From Malania oleifera (lineage: Eukaryota; Streptophyta; Magnoliopsida; Santalales; Ximeniaceae): 64,000 nucleotides of DNA. The stretch covers positions 61,305,957 to 61,369,956 of the forward strand of contig NC_080428.1 in the NCBI RefSeq assembly GCF_029873635.1. Reading direction: 5' to 3'. Of this stretch, positions 1-10,863 are shown piece after piece (the stretch's first letter is position 1; each line of letters opens with the position of its first letter). A model generated the notes under the pieces. That model worked only from the letters and a program-made list of their open reading frames with translations, was not told where the DNA came from and ran no database searches. Made by a program: the position numbers and the translations under genes.

Positions 1-221
1 CAAGCTAGTGTGTACAAGATAAATCCTAGTACATAATCATATGATAAAACATAAAGCTTAATGAGTTTATGCAATGTGGTCAATGAATCCTTTTTATAAT
101 CTTTGTATAAATATAGATATGACTATTCAGCTTCAAAGATTTAATTCAACTTGATGATCTTTGTAAAAATATTCGTAAATCAGTTTTGCTCCAAAGATCT
201 AAATCAACAATATGATCTTCG

Positions 222-227
<6 letters not shown>

Positions 228-259
<32 letters not shown>
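228..259. repeat. (TG)n microsatellite with GC-rich tail
   Basis: About 14 TG units end in GCGCGCG. Just outside, two diverged ~60-bp segments built around CAAAGAT(C/T)TAA and GATCTT(T/C)GTA (from ~130 and ~190) look like a small duplication within the LTR. Confidence 0.85.
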
Positions 260-263
<4 letters not shown>

Positions 264-865
264 CTCCAAAGATCAAAGACTTTAATTAATAAATTTTAGA
301 AAATATCCCTCAAGAATATGTATTTAGGAGCTCTTAGAATTTTCAATCAAATAGTTTTTGCAATAAAAAAATATCAAGTCTTTGAATGAAAATAAAAACT
401 TGAATATCACAAATATTCAACCTTTAGTAAAATCATTTCTCAAATAACTTTTTCAAGTAATAACACAAGGATTTTTCTTCTCAATAAAAATAGTAGATAT
501 ATGAGTATGACAGATAAAAAATATTTGAGGTATATATATATATTGGAATCACAAACCAATCACTTATTTATCAAATCTCAATCACCATGGATTACTAGCT
601 AGATGTGTAGATGAAATCCCTTTGAAAAAATGAGATGATTTGCCCAAAGAGTATGGATGTAGTAGAGTGTTGGCAAAGTCTTGGAATGGAGGCACACTTA
701 GCACAAGATGTGAAATTAGGTCTCTAAAACTCTTGCTTCTTGTGTTTTTAGGGTTTTGGGAATGTTTAAATAATGTTATCGCCATCAAATTAATTGCTGG
801 TCGTTGGATCATCTAGATTAAATATTAATCTATCCGTATTTGTGCTGGAACACCGTTCTATTCTG

Positions 866-1065
866 CGACCTTCGTCGACGAATGAGTACGTTCGTTGATG
901 AGTGTACAACACTTGTTCGTCGACAAAGTCATGAGTTCTTCAACAAGAGCATTGTTTGAACTTTGTGGGCTCTCGGTATATTTTTGTCGACGAGAGAAAA
1001 CTGTTCATCGCCGAGTGACCTTCATACGTTCATCAACGAGGCCATGGGGTTCGTCGACGAGGCCT
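866..1065 (-). promoter_or_regulatory. Palindrome array A in LTR U3 (TCGTCGACGA type)
   Basis: About seven copies or variants of TCGTCGACGA lie at ~871, 890, 915, 983, 1003, 1029 and 1050. The core is its own reverse complement. On the minus strand the array precedes an AT-rich TATA-like stretch (CATTATTTAAAC, 764-775), which places it in U3. The homologous LTR at 33522-35685 has a different palindrome at this position. Function is inferred only from location. Confidence 0.6.
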
Positions 1066-1441
1066 CTAAAATTTTGCCTCTAAAAATTTATTCAAACTAG
1101 AACTAATGTAAATGTATCTTTCATGAAATGCATGAGTCCTAAGGTCAGTCTAGGTAATATTTGAGATTCAAATTATATCATATGACATATGTAAATATAT
1201 TCAATTCTAAATACCCATTCCCATTGAAGATCTTGAACTTGAAACTTGCTTTTTCATCCTTTATTCTCCTAGTTCCATGGATTGAGCCAAGTGATATGTA
1301 CTTTAGATTCCTCGTAGCTTCCATATCAAGCTTACTATTTGTGCGTTATAAATCATAATCCTATTCACAAACTCAATTACACAGGTCAAATACCAAGTAA
1401 TTTGTCATTATCAAAATAGGATTGGACTCATAGAGTCAACA

Positions 1442-2450
1442 CACTTGGTAGGGAATATTCTATGGAAGATAATATGCATAAAGTCCTTCGATCATTATCG
1501 GAATCATGACATGCAAAATCAACAGCCATTGAAGAGCAAGGGATCTCTTAAAGATTATCTTGATGAGCTGATCAGATATCTCATGACTTATGAGATCAAA
1601 AAGAAAAATTCAACTCTTGAAGTAGAAAAGCCCACAAAGACATCGGACATCACTTTAAAATTAGCAAGGAGACAATAAGAAGTACAAAGCCATGAATGCA
1701 ACCGAATGGGATGAACTAGACGGGCTTTCAGCAGATGAAGAAAATGAAGATGAAGTAGCAAACTTCAGTCTCATGGCGAAGGATCAAGATGAGGTTAGTT
1801 CCGATGATGAATAATTTCCTTCTTACGAGGAATTAAAAGATAATTGTAGAAAATTATATGATAAGTTAGTTGCAATTAAAAGAAAAAATAAACATCTTGA
1901 AGAAATGCACTCAAAATGCAAGCAAAAGGAGATATGTCTTTGTTCTACTTTAAAAGAAGAAAATGCATCTCTTAAAATAAAAAATGAAAAACTTGTTAAA
2001 AAATTCTCATAAAGATCATGAACTTTTTCAAAAGAAATTTGAAATTTTGAAAAATCAAATTGATGAAAGATTAAAAGAAAACATGACTTTGAAAAAGAAA
2101 ATTGAGGATGAAAGTAATATCATTTATAAGTTTACCAATGGGAAAGAAAATTTTGACAAACTACTTGGAGTTCAAAGAATTGGAATCTGCAAAGAAGGTT
2201 TAGGTTATGATTTATTCTCATCTAAATCTATTGGCTTTGCAAATCTTTGTGTCAAAAGAAGTTCTTTACCAAGTAAAAGCACAACACTCAAACTAAACCC
2301 TTTACATGTAAATAAAATTTGTTTATATTGTAAGAGAAAAGGTCATGTTCACTACACTCGTCCTTTTAGAGGACACATAGGGAAAGAGAGGAAGTATGCA
2401 TGGGTCATCAGGAAAACTAACCCCCTAGGACCCAATAAAGAATGAGTGCC
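1442..2450 (+). pseudogene. copia gag, 5'-truncated, broken
   Basis: Gag would form the nucleocapsid shell that packages the element's RNA. The 5' end is cut by the LTR insertion at 1441. What remains starts in the gag core (KVLRSLSES at ~1477 in the frame of CATAAAGTC, with an in-frame TGA soon after). Next comes a Lys/Glu-rich, probably coiled-coil stretch (YEELKDNCRKLYDKL and following, ~1830-2000), then a zinc-knuckle region near 2320. The knuckle reads CLYCKRKGHVHYTR: the spacing is that of CX2CX4HX4C, but the last Cys is Arg. At least two stops and a frame change near 1985 separate the pieces. The acidic, coiled-coil-rich gag fits the SIRE lineage. Confidence 0.75.
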
Positions 2451-2473
2451 AAAACAAATCACCTAACTTTGCT

Positions 2474-2866
2474 TTGCAAGTTTGCTTGAAGACCACATCT
2501 ATGAAGAACAAATGGTTCCTTGATAGTGGGTGTTCAAGGCACATGACAGGAGAAGCTGGAAAATTCGTGTCTCTCACCTACAAAAAGGAAGGGTTCGTAA
2601 CTTTCGAGGACAACGCCAAGGGTAGAATCATCGGCAAAGGTAAAATAGGTAACTCATCATTTTCTTTTAATAATGTTGCACTTGTTGACACATTAAAAAT
2701 CAATTTGTTGAGTATGAGTCAGCTTTGCGATAAGGGGCTCAGTGTTATATTTTAGTCCACTCAATGCCTAATAAATGATTTAAATGGAAAAACTATCCTA
2801 GTCGAACATTGTGAATCAAATATCTACACTATAGAGTTTGATGATATTAAATCTAGTGATATTAGA
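2474..2866 (+). pseudogene. copia aspartic protease
   Basis: Retropepsin domain that would cut the Gag-Pol polyprotein. The active-site motif is intact: WFLDSGCSRHMTG near 2513-2550 carries D-S-G followed by the SRHMTG typical of Ty1/copia. Downstream LLSMSQLCDKGL is the expected C-terminal block. The open frame ends at a TAG at ~2756, after VIF, where copia proteins normally continue into the GAG-pre-integrase region. It is also out of frame with the gag fragment, so no working polyprotein can be made. Confidence 0.8.
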
Positions 2867-3916
2867 TGTTTGGCTGCAACTAATGAAAATAGTTGGTTAT
2901 GGCATATGAGACTTGATCATGATAGCATGGATTTATTACATAAATTATCTTCTAAAGACTTAGTTAATGGCCTACCAAAAGATAATTATGTCAAAGAAAA
3001 AATTTGTGATGCATGCCAATATGGTAAACAAATTAAGTCACCCTTCAAAACCAAAAAGGTAATCTCCACGACTAGACCCTTAGAGTTAATACATCTTGAT
3101 TTATTTGGGCCTAATGACATTGCAAGCATTGGTGGAAAATTATATGCTCTTGTGATTGTTGATGATTACTCTAGATTTTCTTAGGTAATGTTTCTTGCAA
3201 ACAAAAGCAATACTTGTAATGCTTTCATTAATTTCTGTGGAAAAGCTCAAAATGAGAAAGGGTTACCCATTGTTCACATTAGGAGTGATAGAGGAAGAGA
3301 ATTTATAAACAAAGAATTAGAAGACTTCTGTAATGAAAATGGTTATTCACACAACTTCTCCGCACCAAAAACTCCTCAACAAAATGGAGTAATTGAAAGA
3401 AAGAATCGAACACTCCAAGAAATGGTTAGAAAAATGTTGAACGAACATAGTCTTCCGAAATATTTTTGGACTGAAGCCGTAAACACAACATGCTATGTTA
3501 GTAATCATGTCATCATCAGATCCAAAATTGGTAAAACTCTTTATGAAATTTGGAAGGGTTGGAAACCCAATATATCACATTTCAAGGTCTTTAGATGTAT
3601 ATTCTTTATTGTAAATGATAGAGACCATTTGGCAAAATTTGATACAAAATCTAATGAAGGGATTTTTCTAGGATATGCTATGAACAAAAAAGCATATAAA
3701 GTGTTTAATAAAAGAACTCAAACTGTTCAAGAATCAACACATGTATTTTTTAATGAATCAAATCCTTTTACCCCTAAAGCCACAGTTGATTTAAAAGAAG
3801 ATGATCAAGTAACTTCACTTAGAATTGAAAAGGAACTTGAGCAACTTAAAATAAATAATGAAAAAGAAGAAAGTTCCCAAAATAACCTAACTAATCATCA
3901 AGAGCCACAACCTTAG
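2867..3916 (+). pseudogene. copia GAG-pre-integrase and integrase
   Basis: Integrase would insert the cDNA into chromosomes. The zinc-binding part (WLWHMRLDHDSMDLLHKL ... CDACQYGK) keeps its H-H-C-C pattern. The catalytic core keeps the three acidic residues in context: D in HLDLFGP (~3090), D in RSDRGREF (~3285) and E in NGVIERKNRTLQEM (~3390). A TAG at 3182-3184 follows VDDYSRFS, the only stop splitting an otherwise long frame. The C-terminal part (FLGYAMNKKAYKVFN) is the usual copia integrase tail. The frame ends at 3916 before the RT. Confidence 0.85.
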
Positions 3917-4830
3917 GAAGAAGCTGTGAAACCTGAAGAAGTAGATCAGGAACTCCCTAAAGCCTAGAAACTTGTCAAAGATCATGCAACTGATCTCATT
4001 ATAATAAATACATCTAGGGGAGTTAGTACTAGATCACACCTTAGGAGTGGATGCAACCACATTGCCTTCGTATCCCAAACTGAACCTAAGAATTTCGAAG
4101 AAGCTGAAAATGATGAAAGTTGGATCATGACCATGCAAGAAGAGCTTGATCAATTCAAAAGAAACAAAGTATGGGAACTTGTTCCTAAACCCATGAATAA
4201 GAAAGATGAAGATGGTAATATAGTAAGAAACCAAGTAAGACTAGTTGTACAAAGGTACAATTAACAAGAGGGTATTGACTACGATGAAACGTATGCACCA
4301 ATAGCAAGACTAGAAGCCATTAGGATGTTGCTTGCCTTTTCATGCTACAAAGATTTTAAACTATTTCAAATGGATGTTAAAAGTGCTTTCCTTGATGGGT
4401 ATATAAATGAAAAGGTCTATGTTAAACAACCCCCCCAGATTTGAGAGTAATGCACATCCTGATTATGTATTTTAACTCTCAAAAGCACTTTATGGACTTA
4501 AACAAGCACCAAGAGCATGGTATTACCGATTAAGTAAATTTCTTTTGGAAGATGGTTTTACAAGAGGACAATTTGACATTATCTTGTTCTTAAAACACAA
4601 AGGAGATGATACGCTCATTATTCAAATTTATGTAGATGATATCATCTTTGGTGCTACAAATGAAAATATGTATGAAGAATTTGCTTAGTCTATGTAAGAG
4701 ACCTTTGAAATGAGCATGATGGGAGAATTAACACTCTTCCTTGGTCTGTAAATCAAGAAAATGAAAAATGGAATATTCACAAATCAAGCTAAATATGTAA
4801 AAGACATACTCAAGAAATTTGGACTAGAAA
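3917..4830 (+). pseudogene. copia reverse transcriptase, 5' part (split by insertion)
   Basis: The RT starts around WELVPKPMNKKDEDG (~4150) and continues through GIDYDETYAPIARLEAIR, FQMDVKSAFLDG (first catalytic Asp) and YGLKQAPRAWYYRL to the intact catalytic box YVDDIIFG near 4631. Stops occur near 4261, 4442, 4687, 4696 and 4748. The frame continues into KKFGLE and is interrupted at 4830 by a solo LTR; after it the protein resumes at 7193 as VEKIKSTPMS. The join is exact when one 5-bp target copy is removed. Confidence 0.85.
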
Positions 4831-4899
4831 TGTAACGACCCAAATTTAGAATGATATTTAAATAATAAAGAGAGGGAAATGGAGACTGGAAACAGAAGG

Positions 4900-5187
4900 A
4901 GGCCGTCGACTCGCTTTGCATTCGTCGACGACATTGAACTTTGGGGGGGGGGGGGAATGGAAAAAGGGGATCAGCAGGACTTTGTCAACGAATACAGGGG
5001 ATTCGTCGATGAAGGCTTAAAAGAATTCATCGACGAACACAGGGGCTCGTCGACGAGAAAATACCGAGAGAGGTTTTTGAGCCGACTGAATTTCTTTGAC
5101 GAGGAGTGGATTTCGTCAACGAAATTTGTGAAAGACTCGTTGACGAAGGACGGGCTCATCGACGAAGGACGGGCTCGTCGACGAAAT
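4900..5187 (+). promoter_or_regulatory. Palindrome array B in LTR U3 (TCGTCGACGA type)
   Basis: Ten or eleven copies or variants of TCGTCGACGA, spaced about 13-60 bp apart (for example ~4902, 4922, 4981, 5001, 5025, 5047, 5110, 5134, 5155 and 5173). The array ends about 10 bp before a TATA-like box (TCTATATATAC). Confidence 0.75.
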
Positions 5188-5193
5188 CCCCTG

Positions 5194-5204
5194 TCTATAT
5201 ATAC
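5194..5204 (+). promoter_or_regulatory. Likely LTR TATA box
   Basis: TCTATATATAC directly follows the palindrome array and precedes a CT-rich leader (CTCTTCTCTCTCTC). The homologous LTRs have CTATAAATAG at the same place, which supports the call. Confidence 0.6.
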
Positions 5205-7187
5205 AAAAATCCGGATTTTAAGCTTCTTTAAGAAGCTAACTCTCTTCTCTCTCTCTCCCCTTCTATCCTCCCTCTTTCTTTCGTCGTTTTCGGGCCAGAT
5301 TTTCATCGGATTGACAATCCAAAGTCACCACGACACTCCTGGGGAAGTTCTCTCCAAATCTTCCGGAGCGGATCGTTGGTGAAAGCTAGTTGGAAATCAT
5401 CCCAGAATTGAGTAAGGCTTTTTAAGCCATATTTGGTCTTGCGCCAGTTATAAGAAATGTTGTGCGCATGAAAATACTGAAATTTAATACTGGGGGTTTT
5501 CAGTTTCGGGGTATTGGTCAGGGAATCCCTCAAGTGTTAGACTTGAATACTTTTAGGTAAAAACTTTCTACTCAATATTTGGGTTTTTGACAGTTGAGGA
5601 AAGTATTATATGCTTAGAAATACTAAACTTTAATACTGTGATTTCTATTTTCAGGGTGTTGAGTTGGGAACCCTGCGGGTGCAGGGAAGATTTTCTTAGG
5701 GGATTTGCAGAAATCAGGTAAGGGGATAAATTAAGCTAGTTTATTTTGAGAAAATGTATGTATATATATTTAGTATCTGATTTGCGGAAAATGTATATAC
5801 TTTTATATATGTTTAATATTTTCAAAATAAGGTGAAAATGATTGTATGATTGAATATGTGAAAATCCGTTTGTGGCATGAGTATAAAATGTTGTGAAATA
5901 CTATTTTCTGGGAATGTGGATGATATGGATTTTTATGACGGAAAACCGGCGTACGGACCGAGATTTTATATGATTTACTGGCGTATGGGCCGTGCTATAT
6001 GGATGTGATTTGCCAGCGTACGGGCTGTGCTATGTTTGCCGATGTACGGGTCGAGCTATGTGACTGTGATTTTTTGGGGTACGGTCTGTGCTATGTGGAT
6101 GTAATTTGCTAGCATACAGGTTGTGCTATGATTTGCTGGCGTACGGGCCGAGCTAAATAAAATGTGTAATATCAGCGTACGAGCCAATGATTTTCATGAT
6201 ATACGTGTATGTGCAAATTGATATGATTGATTTGGTAATTAATGATATGAGATATTTATGTATCACGGTTTTAGTATATGTATATGATATCAGAACCTGG
6301 TTGGCTTAGTTTAGGCTAGCACTTGCATGGTACCGTTGCTATGTGTCCATGGTCTTCATGATCATGATATCTATGTTAACGCCGCTATACAGAGTGGTGT
6401 GAGATTGGATGGTCGATGTGGTTATTTTCAAGAAGTGTGCTGTTATCGCCCCTAGTGTACAGACCAGGTCTGGCAGACCCATCGGACCTACAGACTAGAC
6501 TATTGACTTGGCAGTGATCGGCCAACCATTGTTAGGTCCCGCCTTCGGGCCACACAACCTAGTCATGTGGGGATAATACATGACAACAGTCAACTAACCT
6601 ACCAGGAATGTTTTTATGTTATTATTATTATGATATGAGATGAGAAGTTTTATGAAAATGCAGTATGTTCTGCCATGTTTTGATATACATATGTTTTCCC
6701 AGATTTGATATACACTACTAAATATGATATGTATGGTATATGTAGAACACGAAATACTCATGTTGCCACACACTGGTATTAGTTTATTTCCCTTACTGAG
6801 AGGTATCTCACCCCTAAATCTTATAAACTTTTCAGGAGCCCCGGATAGGAGAGCGGGAAAGGTCCCGCAGAATTAGTGTTATTTATCTACCCTCTGTGAA
6901 GGGTAAGTTTTGTAGAGATTGTTAGCTTTTGGGAAAAATGTCTTTAGATATGATTTTTGGGATATATATTCTGAGATACAGTGATTGTAGCAACTCGGGT
7001 ATATTGTAATATATCTGGTATTGAGATGTACTTTATTGTATGTTTTCTGCTACTAGGGCTTCTGTTGTATGTTCTGATATATCCCTGGTATGCACGGGTC
7101 CAGGTGGATTATGACCTGCTAAGCTGGAATGTATGTTGTTGATTTTATTATTATTAAAAAAATGTGGAAAATAAGCAGGTCATGACA

Positions 7188-7649
7188 AGAAGTTGAGAAA
7201 ATAAAATCAACTCCAATGAGCATGACAACTAAATTTGAAAGAGATGAATATGGCAAGAAGGTTGACCAAAAAATCTATGTAGGAATGATTGGTAACCTAC
7301 TTTACTCAACTTCTAGGAGGCTAGATATCATGTTTATTGTTTGCTTATGTGCAAGATTTCAATCATGCCCCAAAGAATCGCACCTAAATGTTGTTAAGAG
7401 GATCTTTAAGTATCTAGCATGAACATGTGACCTTGGTCTCTTCTACCCTAAGAACGCTTTATTTGATCTTACTTGTTATTCATATGCTAATTATGGAGGA
7501 TGCGAAACCGATAGGAAAAGCACTAGTGGGACATGTCACTTTTTGGGACATTCGCTCGTTTCATGGTTTTGCAAAATACAAACCTCGGTAGCACTATAAA
7601 CCACCAAAGCTGAGTATATAGTCGCCAGTAGTTGTGCTTAGGCTTTAAT
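7188..7649 (+). pseudogene. copia RT 3' end and RNase H (continuation)
   Basis: Continues the gene broken at 4830: KSTPMSMTTKFERDEYGKKV, then the RT/RNase H block GMIGNLLYSTSRRLDIMF, VVKRIFKYLA (TGA follows at ~7420), CYSYANYGGCETDRKSTSG and TTKAEYIVASS. The D of SYA(N)YGG is replaced by Asn, so a catalytic acid of RNase H appears lost. The usual last ~75 residues of copia RNase H (the LHCDNTSA-type block and onward) are absent. The sequence is cut at 7649 by the CACTA element and does not resume as RNase H at 23868. Confidence 0.8.
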
Positions 7650-8515
7650 CATTACAAAAAACAAATTGGCTTTTAGTGACAAAACTATTAGTGACGGATT
7701 TGAAACCACCACTAATAATTTTGTCACTAAAATCAGGAAAAAATCACGGGAAAACATTTTTCGTGCAGAAATTATCTTGGGAAAATATGAGCGACGACTT
7801 TTGCAGTAATAGTGACGAATTAAATTCGTCACTAAAAGACTCTTATTAGTGACGATTAAATAACCGTCACTACTATTATTTTAAAAAATTTTTAAAAAAG
7901 TTATTTCAGAGTATTAGTGACGGATTTGAAGATTCATCACTATTAGCCACTTATTAGTGATGGATTTGGGAACCGTCACTAATACTTCCTTTATTTAAAA
8001 AAAAAATATTTTCGAGTATTAGTGACGAATTTAAAGATTCGTCACTATTAGACCATTATTAGTGACGAATTTAGGAACTGTCACTAATACCTCTTTAATT
8101 TAAAAAAATAAAATAAATTTATTTTAGAGTATTAGTGACAAATTTAATGATTCGTCACTATCAGACCTTTATTAGTGATGGATTCAAGAACCGTCATTAA
8201 TACCTCTTTTATTTAAAAAAAATAAAAAAAAATTATTTTAGAGTATTAGTGACGAATTTAATGATTCGTCACTATTTGACCTTTATTAATGACGGATTTG
8301 AGAAACGTCACTAATACCTCTTTTATTAAAAAAAAAAAAAAAGAAATTATTTCAGAGTATTAATGACGAATTTAAAGATTCATCACTACTAGTTCTTTTC
8401 TTTTAATAAAATAAACAAATATTTTTAAAGCTAGTAGTGACGGTTTTTGGTATTCGTCACTATTAGTAGAGTAGTAGTGACAGTTTGGAGGATTCGTCAC
8501 TACTAGTCCTTTTCT
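7650..8515. repeat. CACTA 5' terminal inverted repeat and subterminal repeats
   Basis: After the TIR come many copies of TTAGTGACG(G/A)ATTT and its reverse complement (AATTCGTCACTAAT), alternating in orientation and separated by A/T spacers. In En/Spm-type elements, subterminal arrays bind the TNPA-class protein and bring the ends together; that role is inferred here from position. The same motif recurs at the 3' end. Confidence 0.85.
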
Positions 8516-9159
8516 TAACCCCCTAGGTTTGCCCCAGTTTCCCTCATTTTCGCTCCATTCCCTTTTCTGTATTCCCTCATCTTCTTTGTTTCCCGCCTCC
8601 CCTCCGCATCCACCTCTCTCTCCATCGCAGCCCCTCGCCATCACCCGTAGCTGTCACCCCACTTCGTCGTCATCCCTCTGCCGAACAAAGCCCCTCACCT
8701 CACCTCACCCTATCACCCGTCACCGTCGCCCCTCACTTCGCCGTCACCCCTCTCTTTGCCATCGCCCCTCGCTTCGCCGTCGCCTTTGTCATCACCCCTC
8801 GCTTTGCCGTCGCCCCTCGCTGTCGCCCCTCGGCAAAACAAAGCCCCTCACCTCCCCATCACCCCTTGGCTGAACAAAGCCCCTCGCCTCGCCGTCGTCC
8901 CTAGGCCAAACAAAGTGGACTTTTCGAGATATTTATTCCAAGACTCCATTGTTGGATGCCATTGATCGTCCCTTCTTCGTATCTTACCAGGTATTTTTGC
9001 CCGCCATCTGTTTTTCCAATTAGGCTTTTAGGTTAAAGCTGTTGGTTTTATATCTGCTTCTTGTTTGCAAATATGTGATCATTTGATGTGTTGTTGCCTG
9101 TTTGGTTACTAAAAATGTTTAGGAAAAGAAAATAATTGTGGGGTTTGTGGAAAGTGCAA
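8516..9159 (+). other. CACTA 5' leader: C-rich Ser/Pro/His-coding segment, no recognised gene
   Basis: A C-rich stretch (8529-8930) made of imperfect repeats of CGCCGTCGCCCCTCGC gives open frames rich in Pro, Ser, His and Arg that I read as a by-product of the repeat, not a known protein. A good splice-donor-like CCAG|GTATTT at ~8988 could belong to a 5' untranslated exon of the transposase transcript. The rest up to 9159 is A/T-rich and empty. Confidence 0.4.
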
Positions 9160-9569
9160 TGTTGGCCTAACAAGGCTTACAGTTCTTATTTTGATGATAA
9201 CAAATCACGATATGTTTAATAAGGTTTGTTTCAAGTGAAATTCTTTCAGGAAGAAGGCAAAGCTTAAAGAGAGTTCAAAGCTCAAAAGGGTGATAATGTT
9301 TATGGTGAAAATACAATTCAAAAATATCAAGAAAGAAAGATGATCAGAAGCTCAAAGATGATAGAAGATCAAGGACTTACTTGAATATCAAAAGAATATA
9401 GTTTTAAGGATGTTTGTATGTAAGTACTTCAAGTAAACTTCAAATATAAACTGAATTGAAGCTCTTATAAATCAAAAGAAATTTAGAAATGTATTTTTAG
9501 AAAAACCCTAAAGTATGTTTTTCAAATCAAAGAAAATAAGGGTTTAAAAGAAGAAAAGTTTTTTTTGTG

Positions 9570-9745
9570 AAGTAGAAGGGCTAGGCGACTGCCTAAATTA
9601 GAAAAGGATTTTTTTTAAGAGGCAGTAGGGTGCCAGGCGACTGCCCAAGCACAGTTAGGCACCTGGGTGGTCAAGCGAGACGACTGCCTGGGTTCTAGTA
9701 GGCGACTGCCAGTATTCTGTTTGTTGACTTGGCAGTCGCCTGCCA
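9570..9745 (+). promoter_or_regulatory. Palindrome-like array G in LTR U3 (GGCGACTGCC type)
   Basis: About six copies or variants of AGGCGACTGCC, plus one in reverse (GGCAGTCGCC), lie upstream of a TATA box at 9873-9882 (CTATAAATAG). The unit is an imperfect dyad (GGC....GCC) and differs from the units in the other SIRE-type LTRs. Confidence 0.6.
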
Positions 9746-9872
9746 CTCAAACAGAATTTTAAAATTCTCAACGGAAAGATTTTTTTTAAATGGATTTCTT
9801 GGGCACTACTCTTTCGAAAAACTTGAGGAATACTCCAAGTAAACTTGGGGGGCAAGGAATTATTTTTAAACA

Positions 9873-9882
9873 TCTATAAATA
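9873..9882 (+). promoter_or_regulatory. LTR TATA box
   Basis: CTATAAATAG with a C-rich stretch after it, ~125 bp downstream of array G. The sister LTR has CTATAAATAC at 25286-25295 in the same context. Confidence 0.65.
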
Positions 9883-10863
9883 GCCCCAAACTTCAAAGAT
9901 TACTACACCAAGAAATTTTCCAGCAATCAAAGTTCTTTAAAAGCTCTCAAACTCTCTTGTGTTCATCCTACTTCAACTACTAAGTTACTGCTGATACAAA
10001 TTCCGAAGTAGAGCCTTCAAAGTCTGAATCTTTCAATACTTGGAAGATATATTTGTTGATCTAAATTCAGTTTGAGTTTCAATCTTTTTATATTGATTTA
10101 CTTTGAAGTATATTTTTGTTAAATCTTGTACTAAGCAACTCTGCTGTGAGATTGTCTCTTGTACACAAAACTTTCTCTATCTTGTTTCTTGTTTATACAC
10201 GATTCAAGGTTGTAGAATCATTGGACCGAATGAGGGAATATCGTTTGGAGAGGCGGGCTCTAGCCTAAAGGAAGGAGTGGTTGTAATCGGTATTGTTCCA
10301 CCCATAAACGGAACTGACCTAGTGAATCCTTTGGTGGTTTGCCAAAGGCGAGGACATAGGCTAGGTATAAGACGAACTTCGTAAATCCTTGTGTCTCTCT
10401 TTCTCTTCCTTACTCTTTATTTTTCAAAAAAATTTACAACCTGCGTGGATGCTTTAAAATTGATAAATTCTAAGTGTATGGTTGTTAAATAGACTGGAAG
10501 ATAATTCGTTTTGGCTTGATCAGTATTGATTGTGGAAACCGAAAGGGACTACGTTGGTTAATCATCCTAAACTTATTAAATTGAAAATTTATTTAAAAAC
10601 TGAACACTAGGAAGAAGTGTGATTGTGAAATAACTTAAGGCTAATATAAATTCAGTGTGCTTTACACTTTGATACAGGGCTATTGCTACAAAGTTCAAGA
10701 TATTGATTACTTTGTTGTTTGGTTGTGGTTTACTTGATTTAATTTGGTGATTGTGTTCGTGGTATACTTGTTGTGCTTGTTGTTATAAAACAAAAACATT
10801 AAAAAAGAAATATTTTTTTAAAAACCTAATTCACCCCCCTCTTGGGAAGCTATCCTAATTTCA

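Larger units (their letters stand above)
1..1441 (-). mobile_element. SIRE-type copia LTR, partial (runs off left edge)
   Basis: The LTR begins on the minus strand at 1441 with TGTTGACTC and soon reads TTTTGATAATGACAAA, matching the start of the complete LTR at 33522-35685; the two also share blocks such as GAAATGCATGA(G/A)TCCTAA and TTCCATGGAT. Its far end lies outside the window. The copia coding region that starts at 1442 runs on the opposite strand, so this LTR is not that element's own 5' LTR. It belongs to another element that inserted into gag and removed or displaced its 5' part. Whether it is a solo LTR or one end of a full element cannot be seen. No plausible gene lies inside; the short ORFs here are chance frames. 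Confidence 0.75.
4831..7187 (+). mobile_element. Tekay/Del-type gypsy solo LTR (2357 bp)
   Basis: The segment starts TGTAACGACCC and ends GGTCATGACA, the TG...CA ends of an LTR. The flanks are AGAAA (4826-4830) and AGAAG (7188-7192), a 5-bp target duplication with one mismatch. Its reverse complement matches the LTRs of the chromovirus at 25376-37193 at both ends and along the middle (palindrome array, the GGGTTC/GGAACCCTGCGGGTG block, repeated 'GCGTACGGGCCG' units, the GGTATCTCACCCCTAAA block). No internal domain lies between, so it is a solo LTR left by LTR-LTR recombination. It splits the copia RT/RNase H gene. The segment at ~5935-6195 holds about eight diverged copies of a GGCGTACGGGCCG(A/T)GCTA unit. 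Confidence 0.9.
9160..10863 (+). mobile_element. SIRE-type copia solo LTR inside the CACTA element (1704 bp)
   Basis: It starts TGTTGGCCTAACAAGG with TTTTGATGATAACAAATCA and ends CCCCCCTCTTGGGAAGCTATCCTAATTTCA, the same start and end blocks as the 3' LTR at 24428-38265. Flanks TGCAA (9155-9159) and AGCAA (10864-10868) look like a target duplication with one mismatch. A TATA box and a palindrome-like array lie in the expected U3 position. No coding domains are present. The C-rich tail AATTCACCCCCCTCTTGGG is conserved in the other SIRE-type LTRs here. Confidence 0.85.

Noticed and set aside
1442..1460. TTGGTAGGGAATATTC as a primer binding site following the LTR at 1-1441
   Set aside because: Only TGGTA matches a known PBS, and the LTR points the opposite way from the copia genes, so no PBS is expected here.
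4879..5382. 167-residue ORF over the palindrome array
   Set aside because: Because TCGTCGACGA reads through without stops on both strands, the array gives long chance ORFs (also on the minus strand at 4971-5306); the peptide is a repeat artefact.
8529..8965. Two overlapping Ser/Pro/His-rich ORFs as a possible secreted or cell-wall protein
   Set aside because: The frames are products of a C-rich short repeat in the CACTA leader; several frames are equally open and no signal peptide or family signature is present.
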